Part shown: positions 23,165-38,100 of the stretch, piece after piece
Layout: every line of letters starts with the position of its first letter
Numbering within the stretch: position 1 is the first letter of the stretch
Source of the DNA: Minisyncoccota bacterium
GTDB taxonomy: Bacteria > Patescibacteriota > Minisyncoccia > Phycocordibacterales > UBA2100
DNA: 61,196 nucleotides
Reading direction: 5' to 3'
Assembly: GCA_018060545.1 (NCBI GenBank)
Contig: JAGOVW010000001.1
Span: forward strand, 125,203-186,398
Program-made: the position numbers and the translations under genes
The notes under the pieces: generated by a model
What the model saw: the letters and a program-made list of their open reading frames with translations, nothing else
What the model was told of the DNA's origin: nothing
Databases searched by the model: none

Positions 23165-26100
23165 ATGCCACGCGGTCTCCTTAAACCGTCGAGCTTTTTC
23201 GTACGTGCATTGACGCTCGTACTGGTACTTTCCCTTGTCTTACCACCTACGGCTGTCTTTGCGCAGGCACAAGAGCTTATCGACGTGGAAAAAGAGTCCA
23301 CAGCGAATTCCAATGATACTGCTGCTACTGGGAAAGGTGGTACTGCTACTACCGACGCTAAAGGTGTCACTACATCAAAACTCGACGAACTCAAGAAGAA
23401 AGTTGCTGATGCAAAAACCCCTGCCGAAAGAGCAGCCGCCGAGGCGGAATTGAAGCAGGCAGAAGAAACGGTTGGAACAGTGACCTACACAACGCCGGAA
23501 GGCGAAACGGTTACCTGTACAAAAGATTCGGGCGGCAATTCGTCGTGCAGTACCGATGTGGCAACAGATGCGATGAACAGTTCTGGTCCGAGTGTGGGCA
23601 CAGGGCCATACACGCCATCAACCGATCTTTTCAAACCAACACCACTTGGAGAGGATGCGTGGGATCGTCTGAGTCCAGACGCACTCAAAGCATTTGATGC
23701 AAAACCAGGAGAGGGTTCGCTCCCGGGCACTGCGGTTACCGGTGCAGGAGAAGCAACACCATCTTTCATCGAACAGGTCTATGGGAAAGTCACCGACGGT
23801 CTGGGGACAGGGGATGCATTCACGCCATCCAATTTTGAAATATTCTCTCCTGGATTGAATGCAGATATTAGTGCAGAAAATGGGGCACGCATTTTTGATC
23901 AGAGTATTCCGGCAGGTAACTATCAGTTTTTCTCGGGTGGTAGTGTGTCGCCATTTGCAAATAGTGTTGGCTTTGCTCCCACGTTTGGTGATACGGTAAC
24001 CCCCTTCACCTCGTTTACTGGCGACCCCTCGTTCGTACCTCGTTCGTTTAGTGGCGCTGAAACATACAGCCCTACATTTACGTACGGGAGCAACGCGCTT
24101 TCTTTTAGTCCCACCAATGGTCAATTTGAATCACTCAGTAATCCAAGCTCACCCCTATACCGTTCACTTGGTGAGGTGGGCAGCGTACCAAACACCTTCG
24201 GGTTTCCTGGCACCACGCTTACCGGCCCCGGCCCATTTCTCTACGGTGCAACGGGCGACCTCACGTTTCCAGCAAATCCAAATAGCAGTAATCCAACCGG
24301 TCCTTCAATCCTCCCAACCGGATTTGAAGTACCGCCTGCACTTACCGACAATGCTGCGGCACTCGACGCGGTTGCGAAAGGGTTTGATCCTGCAGTAACA
24401 CCTGTCGCATTTACGCCATCAGATGCGATACAAGGTATTGCTGGTACTGCAATTGGAGACGGGAATCCTGCGGCGGTCCCCACGCTGAACGATGTTGTGC
24501 GCAACTTACAAGAAGGAAACTTCTCCGACGCGGCTCGTGCCTTTGGTCGCATAGCGGATGCAGCCATTCCTGAATGGGCAAACCTACCAACACTTTTTGA
24601 CGGCTCTCGCCCTGTGCTGGTGGATGCTGTTGTAAACGGGCCATTCGGCATATTACGAGACGGAAACGGGGTGTTTGCCGACTCTGTCGCGAGTTTCTTT
24701 GGGCGACCAGACCTATCGTCGCCAGAACAGCGAAGATTGGATGCAGCATATGCAGCCTGGGAGAGCATTCCCGTTGAAGCAACTTCTAACGAGGCAATTG
24801 CTGCTGCACGTGCCGAGCTCGGTGCTGCATTAGTAGAAGCAAACAATGTGGGCATTCCAGTAAGTGGAGAAGATTTGGCACAGTACGGAGTTGCTACGCG
24901 CAGCGCATTTGATGCGGATGGGGTAGATAACTACTCTGCGCTCAACCGTGCTCTCGACGAGCAAATCTTTGGCAAAGAAGCCTTGCTCAGTAGGGAACAA
25001 GGTGCTGCATTTAGTGACGCGCAGCGCGAATTGCAAGAGCTCGATCCGGCTATAGCGCGCAGCACTTTCGAGACGCCTGATAAAGCCTCATACGATGCAC
25101 TCAATGCGGCACTCGATAACCAGCTGCTTACCGGCACTCCAGTTACCAAGGAAGATGCGTGGAATATAAAAGAAGCAGCACGCGAACTTAATGGGGGACC
25201 AGTTCGTGACCGCGCAACTCAAGAGGCATTGGAAAATGTTGCACGAGCGCAAGAAGGTATCGATAAAGTAAAAGAGCAGTATCCTGATGCGTTCAAGACG
25301 ACCCCAGACGGGAGCCTTACCTGCGTAAATGCTAAAAGTGCTGCATGTGCTGCATTAGGCGCTGCTTACAAATCGCAAGATGATGCTCTAAAGAAGTACG
25401 GGGCATCTCTTGCTGGGTCTGACTATCGGGATTATGTGCCTGGAACAAAAGATCGTGAGGCGGTGCTACGTGCTCTAACAACTTCATACAGTGAAGTTGC
25501 TGCAACTCCAGGTGGTCCATCCGATTCCACGGTGCGCGACACTGTTGCAAAAGCACTCGGACTTGAGGGGGTGACGCCTGCTCCTGGGTCAAACCCAGAA
25601 TTTGATGCGATTGTGCGCAATGTGCAAAGTATTGAAGCGACGCGGGAAGCATCTCTTACAGGGACCGTTGATAGTTTTGCTGAAAAGCACGGCATCCGAA
25701 TCTATGAGCCGACAGGGGATGCGTATGCACCACCCACTACGGACAAAACTTTTGGTAGCGAATATGCTCGTCTACAAGAGACCGATCGCCAGTTAGCCGC
25801 TGCCACTCAGCGCAACCTCGCAGAAGCCCCCGCTGCGGCAGATAGGCTGACGCAGCGAGAGTTCACCTTGCGAGACGTAGACGCTGCGGTTGGTGTGCCG
25901 GAGGCTTCGATGCCCGAAGCTATCAAGGCGGTACAAGATTCTTCACGCGCAATTTCCGCGTTGCCCCGTGATGCTGACGGCCGACTTTCAACGACTGACT
26001 ATTTGACTGCAGTGAAGGAACAGTCGCGCCTGCAGGCGTACCAGGACGTGGTTCTCACGAAGGCACAAGAAAACTTTGATGGCCTGACGCGTTTTGGAAG

Positions 26101-29100
26101 TGGTGATCGAGGATTCGTTGCTGCATACGATGCTGCAGAGAGGATTTTGGGGCAGGGAGGGACTGTTGAGTCTGCAAAAGGTGACGGGGTGCCCAATGCA
26201 CTTGATGGTAAAACTCCTGCCGAGGTTGCAATGTATCGAGAATCACTCAGAGGGCAAACACCTGAAGATATTAGTGGTCTTATTCCGAACGGCGATAATC
26301 CTGCAGATTTACAGAGAAACCTCCGCAACCTAACCGTAGCTCGACTCAACGAAACAATTACTCTGGCGCAAGCACTCCAAACTGCGGATGCGCGCTTCGA
26401 GGCTGCCACAGGAAGGTTGTTTGTCTCGCCGACCGCGCCAGAAGAGGTGCGAGCTTTTGTCGACTCAAGTGTGCGCTCTGCGCAAGAGCGCATGGGCGCT
26501 ATCCAGGCAATAACGCAAGAGAATGCACGCTCATTAATTGCATATCAACGCACTCAGGATAATTTCCTAAACAATCCTGCATACACCATGTTTGGGGATA
26601 CGGCTCCAACAGGGCGTGCAGCAGTGCGTGCAGATTTGGAACTATCCGCTGCCGCTGATGCTGGAGGGCAGGTCGTTTCATTACGAAACCAGCTTTCTGC
26701 TCAAACCGACACAGTACAGGCTCTGAAGCAAGAGTACGCTTATAGAACTGGGAGTGCTGCGGCGGGTCTTGAACGCCTGGAAAATGTTCCCGCGTATAGC
26801 AATCTTTCAAACAGCGATTTGCTTAGTGAAATAGGAAAAGCACAAACGGCAGCGTTCAAGACCGAGGATGAGATTGCGCGACTCAACTCACTAGCACAGC
26901 GTGGTGCAGATAAAGCGCTCGCCTACCAAAATCCTTTGAAAGGCGACGCGTTTGCTCGTGGTCTCGAAGGTCCTCGGGCAACATTGCTAACGCACACACG
27001 AGAAGAAGTTATTCGCGACCAGAACGCAGCTCGCTATTTTGACGATAAGGTTGCACTTTTTGGTGCTAAGCAGCGTGATCTGCAATTGTTGGATATGAAA
27101 ATAGCGGAAGTAAACGCCAAAGCCGCGTCCCCATCTCTTGATGGACTCTCGGTTGATAAGCGCATTCAACAAGCGTATGCAACCGCTGACAATCAGGGGT
27201 GGGCACTTGAGCGTGCGCAGGTTCAGGCTGATGTTGATCGAATTAGCCAAGATTTGGGACGCATGCAGCAAGGTATATATTCTCCTGAACTTCTGGCCAA
27301 AATCGACAAGGATATTCGGCTTGACCCTGTTCTTAATACACAGAGACAGATCGCCGAAATTGATGCAGGCATCGCGCGGTTGGAAAATAGTGCACTTCCA
27401 AGGACGCTCACAGAGCCTGGTATTGCAGCCGCGCAAGAGCGACGCGCCGAACTGATGCAGCAGCTTAATGGCTATGTAGTGGCGCAGCCGAAACTCGGGA
27501 CTCCTAGCCAGATTGAGTTGTTTGGATATGGGACGACCTTTGGAGATAACCTTGAAGCGGTTGCACAACGCTTTAGCCACAACACACAAGAATTGCGTAC
27601 AGAGCTGGGGTATGCAGCGCGCGCCATGTGGAATAACCCCGATTCCCCATGGTACGTGAATGCTATTCCTGCGGGTCTTGCAAAAGCGGGGGAAATCGCC
27701 CTGGGCATGCCAGCCGACATTACCACGTCGGCTGCTGCGCTCAGTGGCCATCTCACGGACGAGCGCTACGATGCATTTGTAAAAACCAGTGATCGGGATC
27801 GCATGGGTACGGGTTTGATGGACACGCTAAATGTGGCACCGCTGGCAGTTAGTCGCCCCGTGCTTGGGGTTGCCTCACGCGTCGGAAGAATTGGTGGAGA
27901 CTTTATAGCTGACGTGCGGCTTGCCACTGGCTATGTTGATGAAAGTTTCATGGCACGCCGTTTCGGTGGGCAACTTGCCGATGAGGTGGTGTCTTCAGGA
28001 ACTCTCGCGCGAGAGGGTTTAGCACTTGATGCAGGAAGAAGTCCTTATTTGATTGACAGTGCCGCAGCACCACGCGTCGTTGAAGGAATTACGCCGGTCG
28101 CTGCACGCGCTATTGATGATGCACAGCGAGCCCGTCAAACACTCTCAGAGGCAGGTTTCCGCGTCGAAAGTAGAGGTGCTGGAGAGGTGGTAACACACCC
28201 TGCAACGCCAGGTGTTGCATACCTCGAACGCTCCACTCCATCTGAAGCTTTTCGTCCGGCGGTTGTGGCAGACCGTCTTTCAGCCACACCGTCTCTGGGA
28301 ATCGCGGATGATGTGTTGCGCACCGGAGACACGAGCCCTGTTCCCATAAGTCCAGTTGCTGCACGGGCCCTGGATGACATTCCTGGTCCCGCTTCTGCTC
28401 TTGATGGTCCAGGGGCTACTCCTGTTGCTGGTCGTCCTACGACAGGTACTCCAGGAGGACTTGCGCCTGCAGCTCGGGCAGAAGTTCCTGGAACTGGTGT
28501 ACCACGAGCAGTCGAGCCGGCAGCAAATCCATTTGCCCAGGCGGCAAAAACAAACGTGGACACTGCACAGGCTGCAAACCTAGCAGCAAAGGAAAGTGTG
28601 AAAGCAATCGAAGACATTCGAAATGCAGCCATCACCATTTCGGATACCGCTCCAGGAAAAGCAGCGCTACGCGAGATTGATGCACTGCGTACCAAAGCAG
28701 GTGCTGCAAATGAAGCGGCCCTTGCGCGAACAAGCTCATTTAATCGAGCCATTGATGATGCTACAAGCGCGTGGACAAATCGCGGTGCTGCAAATGCATT
28801 CGATAGGGCATCGCGCGAACTTGATGAACTATCAGGTGCCGCGAGCAATCTTCGAAAAGCTGCCGACGATGCACGCGAGCAACTAAATGCACTCGACCGT
28901 GTTGGTCCTGCAGACGATGCGGTGCGTGCCGCACGAGAGAGAGCGCTTATCATGGAGCGACAGGCTGATGAAGCAGAACGACTTGCCACTGATGCACGGC
29001 AGCGCTTTACCAATCTGCAACCACAACGAAGCGGTGCACAGATTGCACGCAGTGAAAGCGACGTTCGTACGTTTGAGACAAGAGGGCTGCGCGGTGCACA

Positions 29101-32100
29101 AGACGCAGAGCGAGTTGCTCGAGATGTTTCTGCTGCCCGAACGCCTGTAGAAGCTGAACAGCTCGTGGCACGTGCGCGTGCTGCAAACCAAGTGGCTCAA
29201 GATGCGGCGGTAAATGCAGCTGCGCGTCTAGACGCTGCACGTGCAGCCGTAAATGGCGCGGAAAGAAGTGCGCTGCCTCAGGCGACGCAACGGGCACTGA
29301 AGCGTCTGGAAGAGGTTGCAGACAACACTGCTACTTTTGCACAACGAAGTGCAGAGGCACAACGAATTGCAGAGGTGGGGGCCGTTCGTGCAAAGACAGC
29401 CGCGGAAATACGAGAGGGTGCACGCTTGACGCGAGCAGCGCCCACGGAGGTGCAGGCCGCGCGCACATTAGCCGACTCAGTACCTGCTCGTGCACAGCAG
29501 TACGCAACCGACGCTTCGAGCGCAACATCGCGCGCGCAGGGCGCTCGCACGATACGAGGCGCTGAAACCGCAGCAGCGGATGCACGTAATGCGGCTCGAG
29601 CAGCTCGACGGGAGGCAGATGCACTTTCAGATGCGCGCCTTGCTGCGGAAAATGCGCAGAGGCGACTCCCAAATTCTGAGGCTGCAACCGAGCGGTTGAA
29701 GGCAATTCGCGACGCAGAAGGGCAGGCAATGACACACGCTAAAACTGCGCATGAAGCGGCACTGCGCGCTGAGGAGGTTGCACTCACTCGTACAGCTGTT
29801 CGAGATACGGGGAGAGCCAAAGTTGGTACAGAGAACGCAGCCACGGCCGCTCGCCAAGGTGCTGAAGTTGCCAAACGCGAGATGCGAGCATTGGCTCGAG
29901 CACGTACAGCTGAACAGCAGGAGCGGAGGTTGTTGCGTGTAGAGGGTGCGCAAGGTCGCGCACAAGAAGCGCTGGCTCGAGCGAAAGAGCAGCATGCGAC
30001 TGCTCAGGCACGCGCCGCTGCTGCACAGGGCTCTGATGTGGCACCTGCCAGAGCGCATCTTGCAAAAGCAGACGAAGCACTTGCGCGGGCAGAGGGTGCC
30101 GCTCGCGAGGCTACTGATGTGCTCGCTCAGGCGCGTAGTCAAGTAAATGCACCACTTGCGGAGGCAGCGGCACGACGCGCAAAAGACCTCGGTGAGCAAG
30201 CGGGGCGCTTGCAGAAAATTATCGACGAAGCAGCACCAGGTAGTGCACGCGACGCTGCGATGGTGAATCTTGAGAAGGTGCTCGACCAAGCTCGCTACGA
30301 GGCAGGGCAAGCGGAAATGTTTGCACGTCGTGCCGAAGGGGTGGCTGATGATGTGGCACAGGCTCGTGCACTGAGTAACAAATCAGATGCGCTCGCAGGA
30401 ATAACGGCACAAACGGACGAGATCTTGAAAAAGATCGATGCTTCGGGAGAATTTCCTGGATTGGCAGAGCGAATGAAAAAAGAAGGGTTTGCCTTTGAGA
30501 GCAAAGGTGAAAGCGCACGCCTGGAGCGTTTCCTGGATCGAGGTAACACACGATATACCGCTCAGCAGTTTGCAGACGAAGTACAGAATGTTCGAACTGC
30601 ACATGGTCGCGAAGGGCGCAGTTTTAACGAGGGTGTTGCTGAGGCTCAGCAAAGAATTGCTCGAGCTGAGTCACGAGCGGAAGAGTACTACCGTGGTATT
30701 GATAACACCGAGGATGCTTGGGCCACTGCTAACAAAAATTTCGAAACTGCGGTTGCTGCCGGGCAGGTCCAGGATCCACTGCTTACCGGTGTTTCGCTCT
30801 TGCGCCAAGAGTTGCGCGCGATGCACAGTGGCGCATTCGACTTTGATTTGTTTACGGGCCAGGTTCATGGTGTATATGCACTTGCCCGTGGAAACAATCT
30901 TGTCGCAACAACTGGTGCGGGGAAGACGTTGATGGAAGTTGCGGAAATGCGTTTGCAACGTATGCTCCTTGGCGACAATTTCTTTGGTGAACTAGGCATT
31001 CCGCGCGAGCTTTCAACAGGATTTCTCTCGGAACGGTTGGGGAGTGCGACCGTCGAAGGGATGCTCCGCCGTGGAGGACTTGAGCCACGTAACATTGCGC
31101 GCTTGTGGAATACGAATCAAGCAGAAGCTATCTCAATCATTAAGGGGCGCACAGCAAACGACATCCTAGTGCTTGATCCTGCTACTCGCGGGCAAATACT
31201 GACCTACGCAAAGAATGCGCAGGATACCGATTTGATTGCGTCACTCAATAAAACAAACCGAGTGACTGTTGATGAATACCACAAATGGCTCGGGGATTCG
31301 ACGGCAAGCATTATCGGTACGGCAGGCGATGCAACAGCAGCGCGTGCATCGGTACTGGCAAAGGAAGAGGTGGTAGGCCGTGTCTTGCAAAGTCTTGATA
31401 TTAAGCCAGGTGCGTCGCTTCTTGATGATGCACCACTGGCGAGTCGCAAGTATACGATAGAGCGCGTCGAAGGTAAGCAGTGGTCTTCGCTAAAACCAGA
31501 TGCTGCGAGTGATGCACGTATTTTCATAAACGAAGCGACTGGTGAGACACGGTTGAGTTCCCAAGCACAGGCACAATTCGCCCGTGACGGTCTTCCTGAT
31601 GTAGCGCGAGTGGGCAGTGTCGACAACATCGCCGTTGGGCAGACACTTGATCGATTGGCGCAACGCACAGGGCAACAAGGAGGTTTGAGACTTGAAAATG
31701 GGCGACTGGATGTCATCGGGCCGAACAACCAGGCACAAGTTGGCCTGGTTCCACACGATACGTATGGGCTTATCGCCTATACAAAAAATCAGCTGGCACG
31801 TGAAGCAGTGGGGAATGTGCCACTCGGCAGCTCGCTTTCTGGAGGGCGATCGGTGTCTGAGATAGTTTCCGAACTGCGATCAACGGCCAAGGTTGCACAG
31901 CGCGATGTATACGCTGATGTACTAAAGCAGGGCGGGCAAGTGCGTGGTATTACGGCAACCTACGATGGGGTTCGAGCGCTCAATGACGCTCGCATTGGTG
32001 GTGAGGTGACGGTGTTGAGCGCGAAACGATTCGACCCGTCAGATGTGCAGATGGTACGCAGCGAGGCAGCCGCCGATGACATTATTCGACAAAGGGCGGG

Positions 32101-35100
32101 TATGGACAGTGGCGTTCCTGAGCGAAATGTAATCGTAGGAGTATTTGATCAGCCTCAAACATATGAGCGACTGGTTGGTGATGCAGCAAGGCGCGACGGT
32201 GTCTTTAAAGGAATGAAAGGGGACGTGTATGTCGAAGATGCGTATGGTGCAATTTACAAAGTCGGACCAGAAGGTAGACAGTTGGTAGACAAGCCACTTT
32301 CAGATCTTCTCAAAACAGGAGAAAAGAAGGGTGATGTGTTTATCGTCCAGCGCGGGGAAGGGTACGACCCACAAGGTCTCTACACTATGGTTTCGTATGG
32401 AGCCGACCGCTTCGAGCTCTTGGGGCAGGCAACTGGGCGTCCTGGTCGCTTTGGTATGCCCGCTGAACTCGGTGAACCCATAATTGGAGGTAACGGCACG
32501 ATTGTCACTGGCTTTAAGGATGGGCGCGGTAACATCCTTGCTTCCGGCGAACGCGGATACTGGATTGGAGACAACGTTGTTGTAGTTGATGCCGCCAAGG
32601 TCAACGACACCATTGGCATCGCGCAGAGAAATGCCGACAGTGTGCGCACAGCACTCGCACAGGCGGACAATGCTGCTCGCGACATAACGACGGGCGCACG
32701 CAGTGTCAATGACGGCACAGGTGCATACGAATTGTTTGAGCGCAGCCTGGGTCGTGGAAAGGCACTTGCCCCAGATGAAGAATTTTTGCTCTACTCGCAC
32801 CTCAAGCAAGCAGAGTTGGTTGATAAGGTGGCAAAGACAGAGACATTTGAAGCGGTGCGTGCAAACCGTTCGACCGAACATTTTGAAGCTATCGCGCGCG
32901 ACCTTGCTGTTGCACCAGAGCATCGCGCACTTGCCCAAAAAGCGATAGACGATTTAAACAACACGCCTGCAACAGGACGCGATCTCACTGCGGCACCATC
33001 AGGCACTGTGGGGAGACCTGGTGAGTCGTATTTGAGTAATTTGAACCAAGCCGAGAATGTAGTGGCGCGTGATGCTCTGAGGAAGTTTGATGATGCGGTT
33101 CGCGAATCCGGAATTGCACCGAGCGACGCTCTCACTGCGCGCATGAATACCATGCGTGGCAACATTGATGCGTGGGAGCGTGTTAATTTTGCCCAAGTGC
33201 AGCCGGCCGCAAGCTCTGTTGTGTTTAAAGAGGGGCAAAGCGTCGCAGAGCACGCAGCTGTGCAACAACGTATTGGCCAGTCTATCGTCAGTACGGAAGC
33301 TCGCCAAACACCTGTTGTTTTGGCGCGCACTGATGCCGAGCTTTCTGCAGTGAATCCTGTAGTGCGAGCTGCCCAAGACGTTCAGGCGTCGATTGGGCAA
33401 GTGGTGCAAGATATTCGCGGGCAGTTTGTTCGCGCCGGTGAAGAGGTTAGAGGACTGGTAAGGAGTGAAACCACTCAGTCTGCTGCCCAGATTGAGGCGC
33501 GTGCACTGCGCAGTGCGGAAGCGCAATATCGTCGTGCGGCAGCGGAAGAGGCACAGCGAATGGGTCTGGCAATCGATGGTGCACAGGTCGTTACTGCTTC
33601 GCCAAGCTTTGTTCCGCAAGGCACCGTTTCTGCAGCGACAGCTGATGTGCAAGGCTGGCTTGCGCAAGCCGATGTGCTCGGCGCACGTGCAGCACAATTG
33701 GAAAGCGGTGCTGTGCCAGCGACAGGATACAGCCCCGAGGGGAATCGAATCGTGCGGAGTGTGCAGGTTCCTGGTAGTGAGCGCATCGCGATAGGGGATG
33801 CGGTGGTGCGCACAGGCGATGTGCCTGGCGCCGCTGCGCCTGCGGTTGTAGTTGGCTTTACCGAAGTTGAAGGACAACCGATTGTGATTGCACAGATCCC
33901 TGGCACGGGAGAGCAGAGGATTTTCCCGGTGTCTCGCGCACAGCGTGTTGCTGCTGCACGAATAGGTGAAACCCGCCCTGGGATTTCTGGAACACCTACG
34001 CAATACACAAATGTTGACGAAGCGATCACCGCACTGCAGCGTACGCGCAATGTCCTTGATGCCACACCAGTTGCCTCGCCGCAGTGGCTCGAAGCTGACT
34101 CCGATGCGTACGTTGCAGCTCTCTATATTGCAGACAGGGCGCGGCAAGGTCTAGTAAGCCCTGATCAGAAGAATCAACTCTCGGCTCTGTCAAAGTATGA
34201 AATCAGTCCAGCTGGCGACCTGCGCTCGAAAGCCGGAGTATACACATCAACTGATGAAGCAATTGCAGCTCTTGCCGAGGCAGAGCGCGTACTTAGTGAA
34301 AATGGAAACATCATGGCAGCTGATGAGCCACGCACGATCGCAGTCTTTGATTCACTCAGCCAGTCGCGCCGGTACCTGGAAGATCGATATGAGGCAGGTG
34401 AACTGAGTGCGGAGCAGAAAGCTCGCGTAGATGCTATTGGTTGGTGGAAGTATGCAAACACTGAGGGTTCTGTTGTGCTGACGGCAGACAATGGCGAGAT
34501 TGATTTAGAGCTACTTGATGGGGAAGCGGTGGATCAACCAAACATCTTCGCTCGATTCTTGGGACGAAGGTCTTCACCTGTGGCGACCCCAGCTGCACCA
34601 GTATCTGAAGGTGGTATTACCTCAGCTCCAACAGGAGAAGTTGTGGCGCCGACTACGGCTTCACCTGCTCGAGCACTCTCACTTTCACAGCGAGCAGCGC
34701 TGTACTTGCCTCGCACGAGCGCACTCATTGATAGCTCGCCTATTGGCAATACGATTGGCCTATTCGGGCGCGGGCTTGCAGTGGGCGCCGCTATTGCTGT
34801 TGCTCCACTGAGCTCGGTAGTGCCTGCCACTTTCTACGCCGTCGTTGCCATAGATGCGTTGCTCTTTGTTCCGTCTACGATGCCAATTGCACGATGGTTT
34901 GTTCCAGGAGTTCGCTTCCTTGGTGTGCGCTTTGCCACAAACGTAGTGCGCGACCTCGCCTCACTAGCATTTGATGCAGCTCGTGGACGATCACGAATCC
35001 CAACCATCGCCACACCAAGCGCGACTATTGAAACGCAAGCTGCTGCACGAGTTGCCCCAGGTGCAGTTGCTGCTGATGGATGGAAGTACGAGGAAATAGT

Positions 35101-38100
35101 TTCATCAGGTGATGGTGAATGGAAAGTGAGTGACAGTCGTGGTACTGCGGCCTACTTCCCAAATCGCGCAGCGGCCGAGGCGGCATTCAATTCACGAAAC
35201 CTAACGACCATTACTCCTGCCACATCGAGAGATAGGTTGCGAGAAATTATGGCCCGAGTGGATGCTACTGCGGTGGCAGATGAAGTACCTGGGCTTAGTG
35301 ATGCTGAGCAAGCGGTTGCTGATGCATACCGTGGCGAAGCAAACAGTATTCGACGCGAAATGGCAGATCTCGCTGAAAGAGAAGGGCTTTCGGTGGATTT
35401 CATGGACGACATGGCGGTAAAAAATCCAGAACTGCATGTGTATGTTCGTGGCCAATTTGCCATCAGTGACGGATTTATGGCGCGCGCTGATGATATAGAG
35501 AGCGGGCTTGTTCAGGTACGCGCTTCCACGGTGGGCGGCGAAACTCCAGTTCTTACACAATTCGAATTGGATGCAATCGCAAAGACGGAAAGTTTGCGAA
35601 CGACACCTGGAAATCAGGAAGCGTATCAGGCTGCTCGCCGCACATCTGATTTCGCACTAGCACGTGCCGGCATGTCTTGGCTCGGCACAGGCTACCTTTT
35701 GGAATCAAGAACCCATGTAGTTACAGCGAACGAAGATGGTTCTGTGGCTTCTATCGAACCATATAGACAAACAGCCGTTGCAGATGCACCAGTTGAGTCT
35801 GACTTTGCCACCCGAATACCTCAACCAATTCCGTCTGATGGTGGTGTTGCGTGGGCGAGCTACTCAGCAGAAAACGGAACGATGGAGGAATCAGTGCCGC
35901 AGCGCTTGGCACCAATAATTTTGGCAAATACACCAGAATTGCAAGCCATTGCCACCGCGCGCGCAAATGCGAACACTGAAGGCGCAGTTGATATCAGTGC
36001 ATTTATTGATGAGCTTGGTGCCGTGCTCATTGCAAACTACGGAGTGCAGTTGAGCGTGGTGAATCACAATGATCCCGTGCCTGGCGTACCAGCGGGGAGT
36101 CTCACTGCGGTTCCAGAAGGATATGCAGCAATTCCTGAATCCATTGGGCGCACGGCTGGAGTGCAGCCAAAGCTTGCTACATGGCAGCCTGGAATCAGGT
36201 CTGATACTGCGCCAAACGGCACGCTCTTTGTTCGTGGTGGAGCTCTCGCCAACCCTGCGCTTGCACTAGAACTAGTGGGGCATGAAGTTGGCGTCATTCG
36301 TGCAGCAGAAGTGATGGGCAGCAAATTAGCAATTAATGAAACATTAGTACCAGCTTCTACGTTGCCACGTGTTGTCGGAAGAAACGCGTACCTCACAGAC
36401 TATGTAGATGATGCTGTCGAGCAGCAGACAATCGCAGTACGCAACAGTTCCGCACAACCGCTCGCCCTTGCTGACGTAGTCACACTGGCTCAACCAATAC
36501 TTGCAGAAGCAATAACTAACGATGCTGTGGCAGCTGTGCCAGTGCAAGAGAGTGTAATTGAGATTGAGCCCGTGGCCGGTTCGAACATTAAGGCGAACTT
36601 GGTTATAAGAGAAAATGATTCGGTAGTGGCTCGTGCCCAATTGAGCTTACGTGATTTGTCTATACGGGGTGAAAACGTCCCATTCATTGCCTTGGGGCGG
36701 CTAGATGTGGTTCCCTCTGCACGCGGCCGAGGGTATGGCGCAGCGCTTCTGTCTGCAATCAATAACTTGTCACGAAACACAGGAATTCCTGGAGTCTTAG
36801 ACAATGGAATTCAAGAAAATATTTTCGTGAAGGGTGCTGGTGAATCTGCTGTAGCAAATCCCGCCTTTGGAATGTATCAACGCAATGGGTGGAAGGAGAC
36901 TGGTTACAAGACAATTCTTGTACTTGATCCAAATGGCACTGTAGATTTGCCAGCTGCAGGGTTCGCGACTCACTACGGGATACGCCGAGCACAGGGCATA
37001 TCTTTCGGACAGGGTCCTGACGGCAGTCTTACTGTAGTCAGCACACCAGCTATAGCTGCTACGCCATCCGCCGCAAAGATACTCCGCTCAGGTGCAGTAT
37101 TGGCAGTTGGCTCGCTTCTCTTGGCACTCGACCCAACCGGTGCATTTGCGCAGACAGTATCAGATGTGGGCGCAGCGGTGGTGAATGGTGAGGTGGCACC
37201 GGCCGCTTGGCTCACATCGGCAATGGCAGGCTTGGGTATCGGTGCGCCTCGATCAAATGCTGAAGAGCGAGCTCTTGAGGAAGCAGCAGTAGCATTACGC
37301 AGTGCTATACGAGCAGCAGAAGGTTTGACCGATGAGCAGAAAACTCAACTCGTAGAGGCGGTAGATGCAGAACTCACATCACAAGAGTTGCCTACCCATG
37401 TGCAAACACTCAGCGCACCATCGTCGAACCCACGCTTCAATGCGCTTGGTACGCGCGAGCGCGCAATGCAGCAACTTTTCCCGTTTGTCATGCATCGAGC
37501 TATGCAGATTTCAGGAGAAGCCGCTGATGTGGGGCAAGACGGGAGCGCATTTCTTGCCGCATTCGAGAGTGGTATTGGTGCGCCCGTGAACGCATACGTA
37601 GGGCTCTCGGCGCCACAAAAAGATACATTAGCTGGAGGCCGCAGCGAAATCCCGCTTGAAGCGACCTCGCTCACTCCAGAAACGGTGGCCTTTTTAGCGA
37701 ATGAAAATTACTCAGCGAAGCGCGTGGCACCAAATGTAGTAGAACTGAGTAGACCAACGATAGTGGGGCAAGATATTGTTCTTGCTGGTGTTGCGCGCGA
37801 TCTTGGTATTGAAATAGATATTCAAGTGCCAACACCTATTCGCATCCCCGAGAATCTTGATTTGAGTAGTTTGAATGATTACCCGAGGTTACAAGAGGCA
37901 ATACGTGCTGCTCTCAGTAATGCCATCGAAGTCAGACTGAAGCCACTTATAACCGACAACATAACTGCAAACTCAGTTCTTAATACTGAAGTCAAGGGAA
38001 CATTTGACGATGGCAATCCAGAGCAAACTAACAGGAATACATTTAGAAAGGTTGTACAGCTCCAGTCGGATAATGCGTTCAGATACCTGGAAAATAATGG

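Noticed and set aside
36280-36320. HEXXH-type metalloprotease site in the giant protein (G-H-E-V-G-V-I)
   Set aside because: The second His of HEXXH is missing and no downstream zinc ligand pattern was found.
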